From Whalleya microplaca (Eukaryota; Ascomycota; Sordariomycetes; Xylariales; Xylariaceae), in assembly GCA_022497155.1 (NCBI GenBank), contig MU385741.1, forward strand, positions 124,001-188,000: a stretch of DNA of 64,000 bases, in the 5' to 3' direction. Positions within the stretch are counted from its first letter, which is position 1; every line of letters starts with the position of its first letter. The position numbers were made by a program, and so were the translations under genes. This document shows, piece by piece, positions 1 through 11,883 of this stretch. The notes under the pieces are model-generated. The model was not told where the DNA came from and made no database searches. It saw only the letters and a list, made by a program, of their open reading frames with translations.

Positions 1-1401
1 CTTCCAACAGGTCTTGGCTCCAATAGCCGTGTGACAATCAGCTCAAATCCTAGGACCATTCTGCGGCTTCTATCAGCCACCGATAGCTAGAATTTGACTT
101 CGTCGTTAGACAAAGTCGACCAATATAACGAACTTGTAATCACTAATGCACATCTAGCTTATCTGGGTTGACACGCAACTTAATGTGAGGTACTGGGTCA
201 ACAATACAACCAGATTGTACTTCTCGCGCATAAAGTCTACCTTGATGAAATACAAACCGAATATCAACCATAACTTACCTTGTTGATAACTCAAGTCAAT
301 CTATGGATTTTTGTTCATGGCTTGGAACGAGAAGAGAGTAACAAGTCATGTGAAACGGGTCGTACAACCCAATATGAATAATATGTGTTGTAAGAGCTTA
401 AGTACTGTAAGATTCTGGGGATAACCCTGTAAGTAAGATTTTAGGGGCTTGGATGATTTCCAATTCATGATAGTATCCCCGCATCAAGCCTTCGCTCGAA
501 CATAGGCATAGGTGCACCATCAGCTGGGTAATCACACAGTCCCTTTCGAATCATATTTCATTTACAACGTCTAGCCATGAGTCTAGGTGTCGATACGGAC
601 GTTTGAAAAGATTTTTTGACAGATGGTATAAAGACTAACTAATTCAAAGGATCGATTGCCTATGTACGTATCTAATTAACTGCCGTAAAGCAGCACCCTG
701 GCCTAATAACTGGTACCTTTAACTGGCCGAATTGTCAACGTAGTTTGATGTCATTATGTTAGGCCTAGTACTTGTGGCAAGGGCGAATATAGGTGAGATG
801 GAATAGATGTATACTGGCCTTTGCGTTTTCTGATCGGTCCACTACCCTTGATATTTATGGAGGTACTAGTTTGCGGCAGTTAATCAGATAGAATGTACAT
901 AAATAATCCAGGAACGAATATCCGGGAGCTTTGCTTTGACCTACTAGGGAGGTGTATGAAATATTACTGCAGCCTCACAGTCCCTTGAAGCAACACCACT
1001 ACGGCCCTGTTTCCCAGCAATAACAATAGCAATTTTAATTTTTCGAATATTAAAAATAGAGAATCTAATAAAGCTTGACTATATATCGTTAGCACAATCA
1101 AATCGAATACATACTATTGAAGCTTATTCATTTCGTATAGCTCCTGCCTCATCGCGTAGCCTATCTCGAAACTCACAGGTGGCCATAGCTTCAAAAGCTG
1201 GCGCGAGAGATCCGCGTCGCTGGTGGGCCAATGACGTGTGTTCGTAACGTCACAAACGGGAAATTGCGACGCGTGAAGTTTGAACTTATGATATCAAAGC
1301 TCCTCTCAATGAGAATAAGAGCTTTGCCGTTGTCAATTGAATCTGTTCTCGTGCCTATTTCATTTTGCACATAAAAGTCTACCCATTGAGAGACATTTAT
1401 T
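1..1401. other. Gene-free leading stretch
   Basis: I see no coding region, RNA gene or repeat in this stretch before the first start codon. Base composition is mixed, with a locally AT-rich patch around 1021-1110. Reading frames are short. A long minus-strand frame (1191-1961) runs antisense over the first two exons of the next gene and is taken as its shadow. The last few hundred bases presumably hold the promoter and 5' leader of the gene starting at 1402. Confidence 0.5.
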
Positions 1402-2741
1402 ATGCCCCCAAAGAAGCGTTCCAATTCCGAAGCGGGTCCGAGCGGACAATCCGGGCCGGCGAGAGGCAAGAAGAGTAGCAAGCAGTCGACCGAGATCGAG
1501 GAAGAAGATAACGATTCCTGGGAGGACGAGGATTCGGTATTCTGAAGCTCTTTTCCCTCGTGCATTGGAACATCCCCGCTGATTGTTTGCTGTAGAATGA
1601 CGAGCTGGAGAACCGGCCTCCTTATGAGTACTACTGTATCAATCGTCCCTTCTTCGACGTTGAAAATGAAAACAACGAGAAGGAGGATGACGATCAGCTC
1701 GACGAGGATGAGTTGATTGATAAATTCAATGAGAATGCGCGTTCCAAGGACAACATTGCCACAAACCCGGCTGCTGAGCATCCCGAGTATAAATGGATTT
1801 CTATGTGGGAAACTTGGAAGCTGTACGCCGACCTCAAGAGACGCGCCACGTACACCAACCCCGATAACTTTGGCATGTACATATACAACGACTTTCACGG
1901 CTACGGTCTTCAAGAGCTGGTCGAGTCTACAGTAAGCTAGAACTGCTTTAAATGGTACCATCGTATGTTATTGACTAGTAGCTAGCTCATTGCCTTCAAC
2001 AAGGAATTTGAGAAAAAGAACCGAGAAGAGAATACTCTTAAGCAGATGTGGGCTATCATTGCTGGAACGACTCATTGGCTTCTGGATGAGGAGCTCGGCC
2101 CTTGGATGAGTGAGTTGTCTCACAGCACAGACAGGCGTGTGTATAATATAAGCTGACCGTTCACGTAAATAGTGATGGATGATGGCGAGAGACTGGAGAC
2201 TACTGTGGAACTTATCGGGCAAGCCTTGGTCACCGTACTTAACGAGTTGGATCAGGCTCAGATGTTGAAGGCCGATTCGGATATCAAGGATCTAGGTCTC
2301 GTCATTGCATGCTACCTGCAATGGATAGAAACACTCAATGATCTAGGCTGTGAGTCAGATTTTCGTAAAGAAGCAATCGGCTATGCGAAGAAAGCCGGCA
2401 TTGATCTTAAGGATGCGGGATGCTACGGCATGGAACAGGTATTGGGTGAGTTCGGGAATACCAAGCCACTCGCCGGCAATGCCAAGGCCGACCGATGGAA
2501 CTGGAAGAAGAGCGTAAGTTTGCTCACCCCCCCAACTTTGATTGGCTGGATACGAGATTTTGACGTGAAGTCTCCGTAGTTCAAGAAGTTCGCAAAGGAC
2601 AATGAAATCGGCGGCAAAGAGAAGTACAATATTCTCAAAATGTCACGGAGAGAGAGGGCCAGCCATGCATTCGATAAGAAAGATCCACTCGCCGGTATTC
2701 CAGAGAAGGATCTAAAGGAGGGCAATATTATGCTTGCATAA
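1402..2741 (+). CDS. Conserved hypothetical protein, 365 aa, five exons
   Basis: Spliced model: exons 1402-1536, 1596-1931, 1986-2109, 2173-2513 and 2580-2741, giving 365 codons plus stop. All introns are 54-66 bp with GT-AG ends, and their phases join without a frameshift. The start is the first ATG, followed by a basic Ser/Lys-rich leader (MPPKKRSNSE) and an acidic stretch, which look like a disordered, possibly nuclear tail. The middle contains an aromatic block (EYKWISMWETWKLYADLK, then NFGMYIYNDFHGYG) and a helical region around LGPWMMMDDGERLETTVELI. The C-terminus is Lys-rich (FKKFAKDNEIGG) and ends NIMLA. There is no signal peptide, membrane segment or catalytic motif that I recognise. 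It resembles the kind of conserved fungal protein annotated only as hypothetical. Function unknown; the exon structure is the main support for a real gene. Confidence 0.8.
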
Positions 2742-3725
2742 AAGTCTGGACTTCTTGAACGATCTGGTGCTACGTTTCTGCGAGAGATGGAGTGCTACTG
2801 CTGCTTTCCGCAGGGTCGGGATCTCGTCCCACCATGTGATATCACTGCGACCGTGGGGGGCATGGCTTAGAGCTGCTGAGGACATCCCTTTGGGACGATA
2901 ACGGATGGTCGTGTACGCTATCTGGGTAAAATTGCTACCGGTCGTTACTTGCCATATGTTTCGGGTTCTGAATGAGACGCACGTACTCGGCTACTCTACT
3001 CCGACGGTTTGAAAAGCAAATGGTATATTGGTTCCCACCGACGTTGGAATCGTTTTTCCTCTTCTGGATGCTGAGGATATCTCGCCCACGACGGAGTTCT
3101 AAATGCGATACCGGATTCTTTTCGGTTCTAATATATGCAGTGTCCCTGCAGATCTCTGAAATTCCGAATATGTGCAGGCCAAGGCTGGCCAATTACCACC
3201 CAGAAAATTGGTAATTGCACGATGGACTGTCAACTTGGTGTGCTTACCCAAGCAGGGGCGGCAACTCCAACTAAACCTTGCTACTGAACGGGTCCGAGCC
3301 TCACGGCACAGCACATCAACGAGAGCCTTAGAAAAATATGCCAGAGTAGAAACTGTCGCCAGCTTTGGAAACTTGTTGCGGCATGACTGGTACATTACAT
3401 TGAAAAAAATTTTATGGGTGCGTTCGTAATTTGACTGGTACTGCCACGCAGACAAGCGACTATTGATATATCATGTATGCGCCTTGACCGTGATATAGAT
3501 AGATCGTCGCTGGGTGTAGCGAATAGGGGGGCGGCACGCTAAGCTAATAAAGAAACGGAGACATTCGGTTGGCTGCCGACTGTGGCTCTCGCATGTCCTA
3601 CGAGCTGTGCCAGATCGAAAAAGCCCCCCAATCGTCTATGACGAAGGGTCCAACTCCCTGGGAACTGTCGCCTAAATGAATCGGATAAATTAAACCATTG
3701 GCGAGGCTCTAGGTGCGGCGTAAAA
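2742..3725. other. Intergenic, 3' flank and amidase upstream region
   Basis: Short open frames occur on both strands between 2930 and 3460, but none resembles a known family and they overlap one another antisense. The right-hand end is the upstream region of the amidase gene. Nothing else is supported here. Confidence 0.45.
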
Positions 3726-3737
3726 CCAATATATAAG
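3726..3737 (+). promoter_or_regulatory. CCAAT plus TATA box upstream of amidase
   Basis: CCAAT at 3726-3730 is directly joined to TATATAAG at 3730-3737, about 85-90 bp before the amidase ATG at 3822. Spacing and sequence fit a TATA-type fungal promoter, which is common for regulated secreted enzymes. The assignment is an inference from position. Confidence 0.5.
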
Positions 3738-3821
3738 ACGCATCGGCCTTAGAAAAAGCATCGACTTGATGTCGAGCCATCCACTTAAACATTTTCTCTG
3801 GTTGGATAGTCGGAAGCCAAG

Positions 3822-5677
3822 ATGAAGTTGACCATCACAGCAGCAGCTGGTCTACACCAACTGCGACTGGCGGTGTCATTTTGGATAGTTGGTGCACTTT
3901 TCCTTCAAGCGTCTACAGTAGGCGCACAGGACGATTCCTTCGAGGCCCGGGAGTCGACCATTAACGGTGTGCGAACTGCCTTACTCTCAGGGCAGACCTC
4001 ATGTCGCGAAGTAGTGTCTTCTTTTCTCGCACGCATTGAACAGTTCAACCCGACCCTCAACGCATTAGTCAGTCTCAGCCCAGATGCGCTCTCCACGGCA
4101 GATGAGCTTGATCAGAGAATCGCTGCCGATGATACCACTGGGAAATTGCTTTGTGTACCGGTCCTACTCAAAGACAACTACGATGCCGTGGGAACAAACA
4201 CCACGGGCTCGTGTGTTGCTTTGGCTGGCAACAGTCCAACCGCCGATACGCCTTCGGTAAAGGCTTTCAGGGATGAAGGCGCCATTATTCTCGGGAAGAC
4301 CAATATGCACGAAAGTATGCGCCGTTCCCCTCGTCTTCTTCATTCTGTGCTGTCCTTGCAACATATATCCCGCTATCAATTATGCCTATATCAGTGATGA
4401 GTGGACGATGATGGAGTAGAGCCTATGACCGATCCTCAGAGGCCTTCAAATTGTAGTGATTGCTAACATGTATCACGATAGTGGCACTTGAGGGTCTTTC
4501 CGTATCGTCATTGGGAGGGCAAACCGTCAATCCGTACGACCTAACTCGAACACCAGGAGGCAGCAGTGGAGGCACCGGTGCCGCCATAGCAGCGAGCTTC
4601 GCCATCTTTGGCACGGGAACGGATGCTGTCAATAGCCTTCGCAGTCCCGCGAGCGCCAACAACCTGGTCAGCGTACGGCCAACTCGGGGCCTTGTCACGA
4701 GAAGGGGCATCTTGCCCGTCAGCTTCACGCAAGACAGCATCGGGCCTATTGCCAGAAATCTCGACGACTTGGCTGTAGCCTTGACCGTCATGGCAAGCGT
4801 CGGGCCCGATGAAGCTGACAATGCCACTCTTCTCGTCCCACCGGAAGCTAGGGGCATCGACTATACGGAGGCGCTGAGCGAGGGCAGTCTGGAGGGACTA
4901 CGCATCGGGCTTCTGGACGGGTTTTGGAACCATACGGCATCCGATGAGACAACGCCCGTGATTGATGCCTTGGCAAGCACGGTCGACTTCCTCAAGTCAG
5001 AAGGCGCCGAGGTTATTACCGTGACGGAGTCGATCTATAATGCCACAGCCCTTGCCAGCCTCGACGTCCAGAAGTGGGAGTATATGCAAGCCGTGAACGG
5101 ATATCTCTCCAGCCCAAACGTGGGAGGCGAGAGGTCGGCCAACTTTGACCAGCTATACGGGAGTGGAAAGTTCCTGGTCATCCCCAATCAATACACATTC
5201 GTGGCCTCGGCCTTGAATTCCTCTGTCACGGACCCAGCATACGCAATTACTCTACAGGGCATTGATGATCTGAAGAAGTCCGTTGAGGCAACGTTTACCA
5301 GCAACGAACTCGACGCCGTCATATACCCCGAGCAGAAGAATCTCGTCGTTAAGGTCGGCTCACCGTCTCAGAGCGGACGAAACGGTATCCTGGCTGCATT
5401 GACGGGCGTCCCAGTAGTCACCGTGCCAGTTGGGTTCTCGCCTTCATCGTCGGATGCTCCAATCGGTGTCCCTATTGGAATGGAGATTCTGGGTCTGCCA
5501 TTTAGTGAAAGCAAGCTGTTGAATATAGCGAGCCACATCACGAGCCTGCGTCCATTGCGCCAGACGCCGGCCTTTGTCAACGAGTCCGTTGCAATTGGCA
5601 GTTATGCATCGATGCCCCCGATGCAGCCCGACACAGCCAATATTCCCGCAGCATACCCCGTTGGAAAGCTTTCGTGA
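3822..5677 (+). CDS. Secreted amidase-signature family hydrolase, 562 aa
   Basis: Two exons, 3822-4314 and 4482-5677, with a 167-bp intron. The splice rebuilds the family sequence NMHE-MALEGLS. Amidase-signature enzymes cleave amide bonds with a Ser-cisSer-Lys triad. All three are visible: Lys117 in VLLKDNYD, the cis-Ser in GGSSGG (about residue 192), and the nucleophile Ser216 in VNSLRSPA. The residue before the nucleophile is Asn rather than the usual Gly, which I believe is common in the fungal secreted subgroup. An N-terminal hydrophobic segment (LAVSFWIVGALFLQAS) ending in VGAQ-D predicts a signal peptide and secretion. NxS/T sites are consistent with glycosylation. Substrate cannot be read from sequence; fungal relatives are annotated as glutamyl-tRNA amidotransferase-like or acetamidase-like, but secretion argues against a tRNA role. 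Full family length, no sign of damage. Confidence 0.9.
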
Positions 5678-6714
5678 AGACAAAAAACGTTGAAACAAGA
5701 AGACGGGATCCTTACCAGTGTGTTGTTTTGTCTAAGATATTCAAATTCAAGGGCGCGGTGTCTGCTGGATGCGGCTCTTCTTGTTCGCTGAGCTACACGC
5801 AAAAGTGCCCCAACAATTGGACGTCTTGCATTCCCAATGCAGAAGGGTCTCGACCCATAGAGCCCAGACCGTAGATTAATAGACTCCAGGGTTTAAATAA
5901 ATTTGTTCTGTCATGGTTCGTCGGGTCGTGCCGAAGCTAGCCTATGAGATGTCGGGACGATATCATCTCGTGAACCAAAAGGGAAGTAGATCTCGATCCT
6001 CCTAAAAATGACGTTCCTAAACAGCACACAACGTGAACAAGCCTGACAAGTCAGTCGGCCAAGCTCATTATTGGTGTGGAATACTTTGAAGGATTTGACA
6101 GCAGGCCCAGTGGGGGCCCCTGCAGGTGCCAGCGTCCGCATAGAAGCGAAGACCTCTGACCCCGGATTTGTTCCTTGTGAAGAAGGGTCTCCCTAAACTG
6201 AACCCTACACATGCGAGTCTCGTAAGTTCGGAGAGCCTTATATGCCGGTATCCTGAATTCTTGTGCGACCTTCTAGTTCCCCCGTTTCTTTTGCTCTAAA
6301 ATCGATGATAATACGTTAATTACTATCCGGTATTTCCTGGGTACCTTCATCTACTTGCAAAGGCAATGAGAATGCTGTTACAAGACAGCAAGGACTGACC
6401 GCCAAAGAGGGATTTGCAACAACGAGACGGCGATATACGAAGCCCTGATTTCGATGTTAATTAATTAAACGGGACAGGTTTTGGGTGTTCACCGCTGTTA
6501 TTAGACAGCCAGAAAGAGCTCCTTGACTACACAGCACCTAGAGTCATTGGAAGTTGAGGGGGGTCGGACAACAAGAAACCACCATCCACTATCACTTCGG
6601 GACTTCTAGTTCAGGATCTAGAGTCGCACAACCTTAATACGCACTTCGAGTACCAGGATTTCGCCTCTGTTCACTTTACTCAAAATCCAACCGTCTTCAC
6701 CCTTCACTCGGGCC
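5678..6714. other. Intergenic, nothing recognised
   Basis: This stretch follows the amidase and contains no convincing ORF, tRNA or repeat. A 76-codon minus-strand frame at 5911-6141 has no family resemblance. The right part is presumed 5' flank of the small gene at 6715. Confidence 0.45.
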
Positions 6715-6978
6715 ATGTGCAAGGAACTCTATCAACGGTGGCACGGCTGCTCGTGTTGGGGTTTCATAGGGCCCGCAACATGCACCGAATTATTTAGAAA
6801 GTGTTTAGGACCTAGGGGCGAAATAGACAAAAAGGTTGTTAAATGGAATGATGGCATGTGTAACGAGTGCTGGGACAGACTACTTCAAGAAGCAAAAGAG
6901 ATGGCCGAGGCAGAATCAGAATCTGTGGCCTCAGCGGAAGCATCTGCATCATCGAGGATGTCGTCGACTAACAGTTGA
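6715..6978 (+). CDS. Small Cys-rich fungal protein, 87 aa
   Basis: An uninterrupted frame begins MCKELYQRWHGCSC and ends in a Ser/Ala-rich tail. Seven Cys lie at about residues 2, 12, 14, 23, 30, 49 and 52, with a final CNECW pair. There is no signal peptide, so it is probably an intracellular metal-binding or disulfide-poor protein rather than a secreted effector. Many filamentous ascomycetes carry small proteins opening with MC-x-RW-x-CGC-like patterns, and this one fits that general appearance. Its function is unknown. Because it is short and single-exon, a chance ORF cannot be excluded. The Cys spacing and the acidic/serine tail are the main support. Confidence 0.55.
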   Translation: MCKELYQRWHGCSCWGFIGPATCTELFRKCLGPRGEIDKKVVKWNDGMCNECWDRLLQEAKEMAEAESESVASAEASASSRMSSTNS

Positions 6979-7955
6979 GGATTGAGACGATTGAAAATAG
7001 GGGCCTCGAGATTAGCGAAGGCGCTAGCGGAACCGTGGTTCTTGGGAAAGGGATCTCAGGTGCTCAAAGGTCAAAATGACCATCTAAGGCTCACATAGAG
7101 AAAAGTCCTTGAAGACATGGCTCAAAAAAAGCTCTAGCATCATGTGCCACTTTGCTTAGAGACTGTGCCTTTCGGACCGTGAATGCTCGTGGGTTCCTAT
7201 TTTCAGGGCTCTCGGCTAAGTCAGAAAACTAATGTGTGTAGAAGGGCGGGAGTTTCCTGAGATTTGTTTATCCTGGGGCGACGGTAACGTATTCGTCAAA
7301 AGGTGGTCCAGAACAAAAGTATAAGTATAGGTAAGTAGTTTCAGATCGACATCGCGCCATTTAGGTATGTCTTTTCTCAACGTGCAGGTGCTTCCGGGGT
7401 TCAGATTTTATATCTTATAGGACGAAGTTGCACTGGCTAGACTCTATGTAGAATGGAATGTTGGATAGACCATAGGGTCCTTGAAGCTTATGGCCTGGAT
7501 AGATAGATGAAATGGAACTGATACCGTATGAGATGACGAAGCTGAGGTCCTTCAAGGTGGCTAGCAAGAATCTGAGTCCACAAGCAAGTACGGCCTCAAG
7601 TGTAGGCTGTCTTCACGTTGTCTTCGGTAGGTCGTAATTCTTTCAAGAGAAATACCGATGCTCTTTATCATGGCTAGTTGCATGTCCCCAATCTAAGTAA
7701 GCGGGTTTGAAGTGGCATGGAGAGTACTTAACGCGAAAAAGCCCGATCACGTGCTTTCGAGACTTTTCAACCGAAACATGCCGCATTCCCTTGCGCCATA
7801 GCGCGCAGAGCCTAACCTGAAGCGCCCCTCATTCGCGGCTGCGCCCGAACATAACGATAGTCATATTAAGCTAGCTGGCTGGCTTCAGGAAGACTGTGTA
7901 TCTTGGAAACTTGATTGTATACATAACGTCTTTCTTCTTCATCTGGCCAATTCTC
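6979..7955. other. Intergenic, upstream of RAD4
   Basis: No gene seen. Near the right end an ACGCGA motif (about 7730) and a CACGTG E-box (about 7749) lie in the presumed RAD4 promoter, but neither is diagnostic. An in-frame upstream ATG at 7896 exists for RAD4 and is discussed with that gene. Confidence 0.4.
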
Positions 7956-10474
7956 ATGGCCGGCAGAAAACGCAAAGCATCTGATAATCATGCAAGGCGC
8001 GCGAACCCGAGGCCGACAAGGTCTAGCGCTCGGCGCAGCAATGTTCCCGACATATATCACGATATGCTCGTCGAAGCCGAAGTACAATCGATCACGAATT
8101 CTCCTGAACGGCCGTTGAAAAAGAGGCGACCTGGCCAAAGGAATGAGCCACGGCTGCAGGGGGCCAATGTCCCAGAAGTGGCGTCAAAGAGTGAAGAAGC
8201 GGGTATGGGTGCAGATGAAGACGAGGAGGATATGCAATTTGAGGATGTAGCGCTCCCCACCGCAACCATCCAGACCATCTATAGAGACTCCGATGAGGAG
8301 GAAGACGAAGATGATGTGACCTTTGAAGATGTCGACTTCTCATTTCCTCCTCCGAATTTAGATACTAGTGAAGATGCGCCAAAGGACCTGGAACTCGACC
8401 TGTCGGCGCGATCGACTGTACAGTCTCGGAAGGCTATGGAAAAGCGCAAACCGATAAGCAGGGCAGAGAAAGATCGTCGAATTGAGATACATAAAACTCA
8501 TCTACTTTGCTTGTTAGCTCACGTTGCTCTCCGGAATCGATGGTGCAATGACACCGCCGTCCAAGATAGTCTGCGGCGGCTTCTGACCAAGAAGATGATC
8601 ACCTATCTAAACCCAAGTACTCAACTTACCCAGTTTGGACAGTCACAATCCCTCAAAGACGGATTGCAACAGGTTGGACACATGTTCAAGTTGAAGTTTC
8701 AGATTACTGAGCGAGGTTCTCGGCGCGCGCTCTGGGCCGAGAACGGAGACCACCTGCAGAACGTAGATATGACCACATTGGCGATTAATGAGAGTCAAGG
8801 CTAATTAATGTACAGTATCAACTTCCAGACGATGCAGAATCACCCATGGAGAAGGAAGACTTCCTAAAAGCAGCTAAAACACTCAGCGGCTCGCGGGATA
8901 TCGGTGCCCAGCTATACTGCGCATTACTCCGTAGTGCTGGCGTTGAGGCTAGACTGGTATGCTCATTACAACCTCTCAGTTTTGCGTCCGGGGGCCCGGT
9001 CATGGGAAAACCACCAAAAAGGAAAGGAAAGCTATCGCTTGAGGAACAGTATGCACGAATGCCAAAGTACGAAAGCGCTTTTGATTCTTCAGCATCGTCC
9101 ACTGCTTCCCCCATTCGCAGGCGGTTGGGTCATCCGAATGCTACCGCTTTCCAAGCTCCTACGCCAATACCCACTGCTACTTCGTCTCGTGACATTCCAT
9201 CAACACCCAAGAAAATACGCGAGTCTCCTTATCCTGTCTATTGGGTCGAGGTTCTCGACGAAGCCCATCAAAAATGGCAACCGGTAGATCCATTAGTGAC
9301 TGACTCGTTTTGGAAACCTCAAAAGTTTGAGCCTCCAGCATCTGACCGAGAAAACTGTATGACCTACGTCGTTAGTTTCGAGGCGGATGACACGGCCAAA
9401 GACGTAACACGTCGGTACGCGAAAGCCTACAATGCAAAGACAAGAAAAATGCGGGTTGAGAGCGCGAGTCCCAATGGCGCAAGGTGGTGGAGAAAAGCTC
9501 TCAAGCCGTACTCTCGTGACTACACTACAGACTTGGATCAGATCGAAAATAACGAGCTGAATGCAACAGAGGCGCGGGAGCCAATGCCGCGCAACATCAC
9601 CGACTTCAAAGATCATCCGATATACGCCCTTAAGCGACATCTTAGACGAAATGAGGTACTAATACCGAGTGCGTCGGCATCAGGAACAATAGGAGCCGGT
9701 AGTAAAGGCCCTTTGGAGAAGATTTACCGACGCAAAGACGTTCGCGTCGCTTACAGCCAGGAGAAGTGGTATCGGCTGGGCCGAGAGGTCCTTCCAAACG
9801 AGATACCCGTTAAGTTCTTGCCAAAACGGACGAAGCAGAATACAGATCTGTTTGGCGATGACGCCGAGGATGTCGACGATGGTGACACGGTTGGGACACC
9901 TGTATTCACAGTGGATCAGACGGAGTTATTCAAGCATCCTCCGGTCGTCGATGGCCGAGTCCCGAAGAACAAATTTGGCAATTTGGACATCTACGTGCCG
10001 AGTATGGTTCCTGAAGGCGGTGCATACGTGGCCGATGAGCTTGGAGCGCAGGCCGCTTTCACATTGGGAATCGATTACGCCCCTGCTCTGACGGGCTTCC
10101 AGTTCAAAGGGAGACAGGGCACGGCTGTTTTGTATGGAGTAGTAGTCGCGGCTGAAAACGAAGAGGCTGTCCGTGCGGTGATCACTGGGTTGAAAGACCA
10201 AGAAGCCGAAATAGAACGGGAACGAAGGACGCGGGAGGTTCTCAGGACTTGGAGACTCTTCCTGATGCATTTACGAACTCGCCAGCGTATTTGGGCTAAT
10301 GTTGACCCCGACGAAGAGGAAGCCAACGCTGGAGACGCTCCGGGCTTAGACAAGGGTAAAGCGGTAGAACGGGACGAGGACTTGGATGATGTAGCACAAT
10401 CTAGCGATGATGCCGATGAGGGCGGCGGCTTTATGATTGATGATGACTACGCAGGAGGATTCATCAACGAGTGA
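7956..10474 (+). CDS. rad4: DNA repair protein Rad4/XPC, 821 aa
   Basis: Rad4/XPC recognises helix-distorting DNA lesions together with Rad23 and starts nucleotide excision repair in the nucleus. Exons are 7956-8762 and 8816-10474; the 53-bp intron (branch site GCTAAT, acceptor TACAG) joins ENGDHLQN to YQLPDDAESP. The transglutaminase-like fold covers roughly residues 160-510 (RRALWAEN, SGSRDIGAQLYCALLRSAGV, ARLVCSLQPL, YWVEVLDEAHQKWQPVDP). The beta-hairpin domains follow: BHD1 from about 530 (HPIYALKRHLRRNEVL), BHD2 (VRVAYSQEKWYRLGREV) and BHD3 (NKFGNLDIYVPSMVPEGG). The N-terminus is basic then acidic, and the C-terminus acidic, as usual. I chose ATG 7956 (MAGRKRKASDN) because the in-frame ATG at 7896 would add a hydrophobic stretch atypical for a nuclear protein. 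Length fits fungal Rad4. Confidence 0.95.
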
Positions 10475-11883
10475 TGTTTTCATTGGCTTCGACTATATTG
10501 CTACACTTGGATGCATTGGTTGAATAGTACCAGAAGGGATGTTGTTATATTGTCTGCCTCTATTAGTGAAATGGGGGAGCTGATACGTGAAGGCATATAG
10601 GGGGGAGTCAGTTGTGAATGAAGATATGTATTTGTAAAGCTAAAACCTTGCAGCTAATTTATAGTCACAACCAACATTAAGACATCTTGATTGAAAGGAA
10701 CAAGTCAATTGACTACTTGACTCTCAATATACCATTCTGGATGGTGAAAGTCAAAGACGACTAACTATAGTCGTGCTACTTTTGAAGCATTGATTCTGTA
10801 CTTTACAACATAAGATCTACCGATCCCCAAAAAATGAAGTCTGCTTTCACTGTAGCTGAATAAAAGTGATCATCTCATTGGTCTCGAAATCCAAGAGACT
10901 TACGGATAGTTTTCTAGACAAGGCTCTCGGCGCAAACGCAATATAATCCTTCTCGTTCCAAACGTCAATAATATACCTAATTGAGCAGGTATATGTGAAA
11001 CTAACCTAGTGGTTTTGGTCCAACGCTTACTGTATGTACACAAAGGCCAACAAATCCTCTTTTTGTGGCTGCGCGTAACACGTTTAGAAAGCCGTTTTAA
11101 GTTGTTTCAACGCCGCAAGCCCGCTGCAACCGCTGCAACTTGGGCGTGGCGATGACACACGTCAACTAATAAATTAACTGCCAGCCTGCGTTAGCGGTTT
11201 CTGTCCGATGCCCCCGTTCACTAGCGCTCTGGACAGGCCTGTTGATGGCGCATAGCCTCGACTGATAAAGGCAGAACTGGCAGAGTCGGGGCAACACTAA
11301 CGTCCGGGCAGGGATGGACACTTGCCAAACAGGCCAAAACTGCCAGAATCGGTTCGCAGATCGTAGATTGGCTGCATTGCCGATTCTTATTCCAACAACC
11401 TTAACCCTCTCAGCTCGGATATTTCCATGTTCGCCTTATTGATGCCTACAAGGCACATTACATACCCAGGAGCTACTGAAGTATGTAGGCGTAATACATA
11501 GGTCTTGTACATACATACCGTTATGTTGGTGTTGAAGAAACCCGCCACCATTTCTTCCACCATGGCTTTCTTTACTTGTACATACTTCTCATTGCGCTAT
11601 TTTAATTTGATCTGCCTTGTTGCACCTTTGTGGGGCTCTCTCTTCTACGTAGTGTGTACACATGGGCATGCAGTGAGCGAATGATACACAGACTGTCAAG
11701 GATACATGGCTTACATAGCGCCATAATTAACCCCGATTTCTATGCGGCGCAGGTTCGAGAGCGGCCGCCAGCCTTTTGACTTGAACACCGTTGGAACAGG
11801 AACACGACTCTCGCTTTTCTCTTCCTGAGATTGCGCATAGTCTAAGTAGGTTAGGGCGTTATTGGCTGCTGGCTCAAAGTATC
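10475..11883. other. Intergenic, RAD4 3' flank and ABC transporter upstream region
   Basis: About 1.4 kb without a recognised gene. The left half is AT-rich, as expected for a 3' flank. The segment 11080-11400 is GC-richer with no open frame of note. The same-frame ORF upstream of 11884 contains an alternative ATG at 11791, which I did not use for the transporter. Confidence 0.4.

Noticed and set aside
1191..1961. 256-codon minus-strand ORF
   Set aside because: Antisense to exons 1-2 of the spliced gene at 1402-2741; the protein is hydrophobic without domain resemblance. Treated as a shadow, though its length is noted as a finding.
3172..3429. Possible transposon-derived peptide upstream of amidase
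   Set aside because: I could not match it to any transposase or reverse-transcriptase motif, and it is short.
7896..7955. Upstream in-frame ATG for Rad4
   Set aside because: It adds a hydrophobic 20-residue leader (YITSFFFIWPIL) atypical for a nuclear protein; the ATG at 7956 gives a normal basic start.
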